NCBI RefSeq assembly: GCF_002607855.1
Contig: NZ_AWQQ01000105.1
Span: forward strand, 218 to 15,984
Length of the DNA stretch: 15,767 nucleotides
Source: Desulforamulus profundi
Lineage (GTDB): Bacteria > Bacillota_B > Desulfotomaculia > Desulfotomaculales > Desulfotomaculaceae
Reading direction: 5' to 3'
Of the stretch, positions 8,082-15,767 are shown piece after piece. The translations under genes and the position numbers were made by a program. How positions within the stretch are numbered: position 1 is the first letter of the stretch; the number at the start of each line of letters is the position of its first letter. The notes beneath the pieces are model-generated. The model was not told where the DNA came from. It worked only from the letters and a program-made list of their open reading frames with translations, and did not search any database.

Positions 8082-11000
8082 TTGTTAGAATTAAATAACT
8101 TTGATAGTATTCGTATCGGCTTGGCTTCACCGGACAAAATCCGCCAGTGGTCCAGCGGTGAAGTCAAAAAACCGGAAACCATCAACTACCGGACCCTGAA
8201 ACCCGAACGGGACGGCCTGTTCTGTGAACGGATTTTCGGCCCCACCCGGGACTGGGAATGCCACTGCGGCAAATACAAGCGTGTCCGCTACAAAGGCGTC
8301 GTCTGTGACCGCTGCGGCGTAGAAGTCACCCGTTCCAAAGTACGTCGTGAGAGACTGGGACATATTGAACTGGCCGCCCCGGTATCTCATATCTGGTACT
8401 TCAAAGGTATTCCCAGCCGCATGGGGCTTTTGTTGGATATGTCCCCCCGGGCACTGGAAAAGGTATTGTACTTTGTTTCCTATATTGTGATTGAACCGGG
8501 CGATACACCCCTGTTGAAAAAGCAACTGCTGACGGAAACCGAGTACCGGGAGTACAAGGATAAGTTCGGCAACAGCTTTAAAGCAGGCATGGGAGCCGAA
8601 GCCATTAAAGTCCTGCTGGAAGAAATTGAACTTGAGGAACTGGCCAGAGAACTGCGCCAGGAACTGAAAGAGGTTTCCGGCCAGCGTAAGATCCGTGCCA
8701 TCCGCCGCCTGGAAGTGGTAGAGGCCTTTAAAAAGTCCGGCAACCGCCCCGAGTGGATGATCATGGACGTGGTTCCTGTTATTCCCCCGGAACTCCGGCC
8801 CATGGTTCAACTGGACGGCGGACGCTTTGCCACCTCCGACCTGAACGACCTGTACCGCCGGGTGATTAACCGCAACAACCGCCTCAAGCGCCTGCTGGAT
8901 CTCGGTGCGCCGGATATTATCGTACGCAACGAAAAGCGGATGCTGCAGGAAGCGGTGGACGCGCTGATTGATAACGGCCGCCGCGGGCGTCCGGTCACCG
9001 GCCCCGGCAACCGTCCTTTGAAATCTCTGTCCGACATGTTAAAGGGCAAGCAGGGGCGTTTTCGCCAGAACCTGCTGGGTAAGAGGGTTGACTACTCCGG
9101 CCGTTCGGTTATCGTGGTGGGTCCCCACTTAAAGATGCACCAGTGCGGCCTGCCCAAGGAAATGGCCCTGGAACTGTTCAAACCCTTTGTCATGAAAAAG
9201 CTGGTCAACGACGGCCATGCCCATAACATCAAGAGCGCCAAGCGAATGGTGGAAAGGGTACGGCCTGAAGTATGGGATGTCTTAGAGGAAGTCATTAAAG
9301 AACATCCTGTCCTGTTGAACCGTGCCCCAACCCTGCACCGCCTGGGGATCCAGGCCTTTGAGCCGGTCCTGGTGGAGGGCCGGGCCATCAAGATTCACCC
9401 GATGGTCTGTACAGCTTACAACGCTGACTTCGACGGCGACCAAATGGCCGTTCACGTGCCCCTGTCCGCCGAGGCCCAGGCCGAAGCAAGGCTGCTCATG
9501 CTGGCTGCCAACAACATCCTCAACCCGAAGGACGGCAAGCCTGTGGCCAGTCCCACCCAGGACATGGTTTTGGGATGCTACTACCTGACCATGGAGAGAG
9601 AGGGAGCCAAGGGCGAAGGCAGTCTCTTTAAAGACGAAGAAGAAGCAATCCTGGCCTACGATAACAAAGAAGTTTCCCTGCATGCCAGGATTACCGTCCG
9701 CCGGAGAAACGGTGAAAGACTGCAGACCACCATCGGCAGAATCATCTTTAACGAAATCATTCCGCAAGAACTGGGCTTTATCAATAAAGTTTGCGATAAA
9801 AAGACCCTCAGTAAAATCGTGGCCGACTGCTACCGCAAATTGGGCAACTCCTATACCGCGGAACTGCTGGACGGCATCAAGCCCTGGGTTACAAGTTCTC
9901 TACCCGGGCCGGCATTACCATCGGCGTTGCCGATATCATCATTCCGGAAGCCAAGAAGGAAATCCTGGCCGGGGCCGAGGAACAGGTCAATAAAATTGAA
10001 ACCCAATTCCGCCGCGGTCTGATTACCGAAGACGAGCGTTACCGCAAGGTCATCGGCATCTGGAACGATGCCACCGATCGGGTGACCAAAGCACTGATGG
10101 ACACCCTGGACAGATTTAACAACGTCTATATGATGGCCACCTCCGGTGCCCGCGGCAACATCCAGCAGATTCGACAGCTGGCCGGCATGCGGGGTCTGAT
10201 GGCCGACCCGTCCGGTCGAATTATCGACCTGCCCATCAAGGCGAACTTCCGTGAAGGTCTGACGGTTTTGGAATACTTTATTTCCACCCACGGTGCCCGC
10301 AAAGGTCTGGCCGATACCGCCCTCCGTACCGCTGACTCCGGTTACTTGACCAGACGTCTGGTGGACGTGGCCCAGGACGTGATCGTACGGGAAGATGACT
10401 GCGGCACCACCGAGGGCGTTGAAGTCAGCGAAGTCCGGGACGGCACCGAAAGCATCGAGAAATTAGGGGAACGCCTGGAAGGCCGGGTACCCATGGAACC
10501 GGTGGTCCACCCGGAAACCGGCGAAGTGATTATCTCCCAGGAACAGGTTGACAACCACGGGTTGATCTCCGAAGACCAGGCCCAGGCCATTCAGGAAGCA
10601 GGCATACAGAAAGTCAAAATCAGATCCGTTATCACCTGTAAGACCCGCTACGGCGTGTGCAAACACTGCTACGGCAAAAACCTGGCTACCGGCGGCACCA
10701 TTGATATCGGGGAAGCGGTGGGCATTATCGCCGCCCAGTCCATTGGCGAACCGGGCACCCAGTTAACCATGCGTACCTTCCACACCGGTGGTGTGGCCGG
10801 TGACGACATCACCCAGGGTCTCCCCCGGGTTGAGGAACTCTTTGAAGCCCGCCGGCCCAAGGGCCAGGCCATTGTGGCCGAAGATGACGGCGTCGTCGCC
10901 ATCCGGGAAGTGAAGGGCCGCCGGGAAATTGAAATCACCAAGGACAACGGCGAAAAGAACGTCTACGCCGTACCATACGGTGCTCGCTTGAAGGTGAAAG

Positions 11001-11640
11001 AAGGCCAGCGGGTGGAGGCCGGGGATGAACTGACCGAGGGTTCCGTAAACCCCCACGACCTGCTAAAAATCAAAGGCCCTGCCGGCGTGCAGATCTACCT
11101 GCTGCAGGAAGTGCAGAGGGTATACCGCCTGCAGGGCGTAGAAATCAACGACAAGCACATTGAAGTGATGATCCGTCAAATGCTGAGGAAAGTGAAGATC
11201 GAGGAAGCCGGCGATACCGAACTGCTGCCGGGCGGTTTGATCGATATCTTCGAGTTTGAGGAAGAGAACCGCAGAGCTGTGGAAGCCGGCGGGGAACCGG
11301 CCGTTGCCAAGCCGGTGCTGCTGGGCATCACCAAGGCCTCCCTGGCCACCGACTCCTTCCTGTCAGCAGCCTCCTTCCAGGAGACCACCAGGGTACTCAC
11401 CGAAGCAGCCATTAAAGGGAAGATGGACCGCTGCTGGGCCTGAAGGAAAACGTCATCATAGGGAAGCTGGTACCTGCCGGCACAGGGATGTCCCGCTACC
11501 GCAACATTGAGGTGGCAACCCAGGGCCAGCGGGAAAGGGAAGAGGACTTTGACATCCTGCTGCCCACCGGCGACCGCAACCGGGATTACAACATCCTGCC
11601 GGAAGAACCTGACGATTTCGACCTGGTATTAGAAAAATAA
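8082..11640 (+). CDS. rpoC: DNA-directed RNA polymerase subunit beta' (two one-base frameshifts)
   Basis: Beta' carries the catalytic magnesium site of RNA polymerase. It starts at TTG after AAGGGGGAG and reads [17 protein letters not shown]. The N-terminal zinc ribbon is Cys60, 62, 75 and 78. The active site [10 protein letters not shown] is at 447-456, with Asp449, 451 and 453. The second zinc site is Cys774, 853, 860 and 863. The trigger loop MRTFHTGG starts at 897, without the large insertion of proteobacteria. Two breaks occur. ATCAAGCCCTGGG needs a G near 9881 ([17 protein letters not shown]). GATGGACCGCTG needs a C near 11428 ([17 protein letters not shown]). Numbers above include the restored bases. 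The whole is 1186 residues, normal length, ending DFDLVLEK. Both breaks are probably sequence errors. It is transcribed with rpoB, 54 bases upstream. Confidence 0.94.
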
Positions 11641-11667
11641 CCCTGGAGGAACTAAAACTACAAATTG

Positions 11668-11696
11668 TTGACACCGGTTATGGTAAATGATATTAT
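11668..11696 (+). promoter_or_regulatory. Sigma-A-type promoter for ybxF-rpsL-rpsG-fusA-tuf
   Basis: A perfect -35 TTGACA (11668-11673) is 17 bases from TATTAT (11691-11696), five of six for the -10. It lies only 28 bases after the rpoC stop, with no terminator between, so the downstream genes can be read both from here and by readthrough from rpoBC. The -10 ends 34 bases before the ATG at 11731, leaving a very short leader. Confidence 0.8.
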
Positions 11697-11730
11697 ATGT
11701 AAGTGTTTGATTGCTGGAGGTGGGATTGCC

Positions 11731-11982
11731 ATGTCTTTGGAGCCTTTAAAGTCGGCACGCAAGAGAACTGTGGGAGCAAAACAGACGATAAAGGCCGTGG
11801 AAAAGTCCCAGGCAAAGGAAGTCTACTGGGCCTCTGATGCCGAGGCTCGCGTGGTGGATCCCATCCTTCGGATTTGTTCTTCTAAAAACATACCCACCGT
11901 CAAGGTAGAGAGTATGAAAGACTTGGGCAGGGCCTGCAACATTGAAGTGGGCTGTGCCATTGCTGCTATCACGGAATATTAA
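11731..11982 (+). CDS. rplGB: L7Ae-family K-turn RNA-binding protein (YbxF / RplGB type)
   Basis: Proteins of this family bind kink-turn RNA; the Bacillus subtilis member YbxF binds K-turns in vitro and associates with ribosomes, with an unclear cellular role. The product is 83 residues, typical. It shows RTVGAKQTIKAVEKSQAKEV (14-33), a Lys-rich RNA-contact strand and helix, then ASDAEARVVDPILRICSSKN and the hydrophobic end GCAIAAI. The place between rpoC and rpsL is standard in Firmicutes. The ATG at 11731 follows GGAGGTGG by about seven bases. The frame stays open further upstream to 11665, but that extension would run through the promoter and was rejected. A kink-turn is a known part of the L10 leader, so a link is possible but not shown. 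Confidence 0.93.
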   Translation: MSLEPLKSARKRTVGAKQTIKAVEKSQAKEVYWASDAEARVVDPILRICSSKNIPTVKVESMKDLGRACNIEVGCAIAAITEY

Positions 11983-12028
11983 GCTTCTACTTAAATATGC
12001 AGAACTTCGAGAGGAGGTGTAGAGAGAT

Positions 12029-12403
12029 ATGCCTACCATTAACCAGCTGATTCGTAAGGGTCGTGAAGAGGTTGTTTACAAATCAACTGCCCCTGCTCTG
12101 AAAGAATGCCCCCAAAAGCGTGGCGTTTGCACCAGGGTTTACACCACAACCCCCAAGAAACCCAACTCTGCCCTGCGTAAGGTGGCCCGTGTTCGTTTAA
12201 CCAACGGCATTGAGGTTACATCATACATTCCGGGTATCGGACACAACCTCCAGGAGCACTCAGTGGTACTCGTTCGTGGTGGCCGTGTGAAGGACCTGCC
12301 GGGCGTACGTTACCATATCGTTCGCGGCGCTCTGGATTCTGCCGGCGTGCAAAACCGCAACCGTGGACGTTCCAAATACGGGGCCAAGCGTCCTAAAAAA
12401 TAA
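12029..12403 (+). CDS. rpsL: 30S ribosomal protein S12
   Basis: S12 sits at the decoding centre of the small subunit and affects fidelity and streptomycin response. The product is 124 residues, the normal short form. It reads [15 protein letters not shown], has [17 protein letters not shown] with Lys43, and [20 protein letters not shown] with Lys88 and Asp89. The lysines are the streptomycin-sensitive residues, and Asp89 is the position that is beta-methylthiolated in Escherichia coli. The end [13 protein letters not shown] is conserved. Cys27 and Cys34 are also present. GAGGAGGTG (12011-12019) precedes the ATG. It opens the S12-S7-EF-G-EF-Tu str order. Confidence 0.98.
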   Translation: MPTINQLIRKGREEVVYKSTAPALKECPQKRGVCTRVYTTTPKKPNSALRKVARVRLTNGIEVTSYIPGIGHNLQEHSVVLVRGGRVKDLPGVRYHIVRGALDSAGVQNRNRGRSKYGAKRPKK

Positions 12404-12426
12404 GCGATTTAACCTTTACTTCATAA

Positions 12427-12930
<504 letters not shown>

Positions 12931-12942
12931 GGGGGAATCATT

Positions 12943-15021
<2,079 letters not shown>

Positions 15022-15063
15022 TTTGTAATATTTGCGATTGAAGCAAGGAGGAAAGTTTTTAAA

Positions 15064-15767
15064 ATGGCTAAGGCTAAATTTGAGCGTACTAAACCCCACG
15101 TAAACATCGGCACCATCGGTCACGTTGACCACGGCAAAACCACTCTGACCGCTGCCATCACCGTTGTTTTGTCCACCACCGGCGGCGCTGCCGTTAAGCG
15201 TTATGATGAAATCGACAACGCTCCCGAAGAGCGTGAACGCGGTATTACCATTAACACCGCCCACGTAGAATACGAAACCGCCAACCGTCACTATGCCCAC
15301 GTTGACTGCCCCGGCCACGCTGACTATGTGAAGAACATGATCACCGGTGCTGCTCAAATGGACGGCGCCATCCTGGTTGTATCCGCCGCTGACGGCCCGA
15401 TGCCCCAGACCCGTGAGCACATCCTGCTCTCCCGTCAGGTAGGCGTTCCTTACATCGTCGTCTTCCTGAACAAAGCCGACATGGTTGATGACCCCGAACT
15501 GCTCGAACTGGTCGACATGGAAGTTCGCGAACTGTTAAGCTCCTACGACTTCCCCGGCGATGACACCCCCATCGTAGCCGGCTCCGGCCTGAAAGCCCTG
15601 GAATGCGGCTGCGGCAAGCGCGAGTGCGAATGGTGCGGCAAGGTATGGGAACTGATGGACAACGTAGACAACTACATCCCCACTCCCGAACGTGCTGTAG
15701 ATAAGCCCTTCCTGATGCCCGTAGAAGACGTGTTCTCCATCACCGGTCGCGGTACCGTTGCCACCGG
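15064..15767 (+). CDS. tuf: Elongation factor Tu, N-terminal part (second tuf copy, 3' truncated by window)
   Basis: The first 234 residues are inside the window. The G domain has GHVDHGKTT (19-27), RGITI, DCPGH (81-85, with the catalytic His85) and NKAD (136-139). Domain II begins near [23 protein letters not shown] (15045-15051) precedes the ATG by 12 bases. No terminator separates it from fusA, so it belongs to the str unit. At 181-191 there are four cysteines in the order C-x-C-x4-C-x2-C ([11 protein letters not shown]), where Escherichia coli EF-Tu has a cysteine-free and about five residues shorter stretch. This is a candidate metal-binding knuckle at the end of the G domain. A second tuf lies at the left end of the window. 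Confidence 0.98.
   Translation, partial: MAKAKFERTKPHVNIGTIGHVDHGKTTLTAAITVVLSTTGGAAVKRYDEIDNAPEERERGITINTAHVEYETANRHYAHVDCPGHADYVKNMITGAAQMDGAILVVSAADGPMPQTREHILLSRQVGVPYIVVFLNKADMVDDPELLELVDMEVRELLSSYDFPGDDTPIVAGSGLKALECGCGKRECEWCGKVWELMDNVDNYIPTPERAVDKPFLMPVEDVFSITGRGTVAT

Noticed and set aside
11665..11730. N-terminal extension of the L7Ae-type protein
   Set aside because: It would start within the promoter, and the ATG at 11731 has a proper binding site and the family N-terminus.

Overview
This window is the ribosomal protein / RNA polymerase / elongation factor cluster of a low-to-mid GC Gram-positive bacterium. Every gene lies on the plus strand. The order is tuf (3' end), rpmG, secE, nusG, rplK, rplA, rplJ, rplL, rpoB, rpoC, an L7Ae-type gene (ybxF/rplGB), rpsL, rpsG, fusA, tuf (5' end). 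Features that point to Clostridia-type Firmicutes are the L7Ae gene between rpoC and rpsL, strong AGGAGG-type ribosome binding sites, GTG/TTG starts, and a beta' subunit without the large trigger-loop insertion of proteobacteria. The protein sequences and two tuf copies bracketing the cluster look most like the Desulfotomaculum/Pelotomaculum (Peptococcaceae) group; that genus-level placement is from memory and is an inference.

Layout. 1-286: end of the first tuf and its terminator. 287-620: a 5' region without a gene, holding a 13-base direct repeat, C-rich tracts and a sigma-A-type promoter. 621-2269: rpmG, secE, nusG and rplK, with a hairpin that would cover the nusG ribosome binding site. 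2322-3010: rplA. 3011-3204: an L10 leader with attenuator. 3205-4171: rplJ and rplL. 4172-4581: a strong terminator, then promoter signals for rpoBC. 4582-11640: rpoB and rpoC. 11641-11730: a new promoter. 11731-15767: ybxF, rpsL, rpsG, fusA and the second tuf, with no terminator between them.

The genes supply transcription (beta, beta', NusG), translation (L33, L11, L1, L10, L12, S12, S7, EF-G, EF-Tu) and protein export (SecE). Most of these products are needed in proportion to growth rate. Visible control points are three promoters, the L10-type attenuator, the rplL-rpoB terminator and small hairpins ahead of nusG and rplA.

The most unusual feature is damage. Five essential genes (rplA, rplJ, rpoB, rpoC, rpsG) carry six frame breaks in total. 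Each is explained by loss of exactly one G or C from a run of two or three. Putting the base back restores a full-length, canonical protein each time. Long A runs are untouched, and one 12-base context broken in rpoC is intact in rplK. The simplest reading is residual sequencing or assembly error, not biology, so I annotate each as one gene and mark the break. I do not see a novel defence, mobile or metabolic system here. The most interesting real biology is a four-cysteine insertion in EF-Tu.
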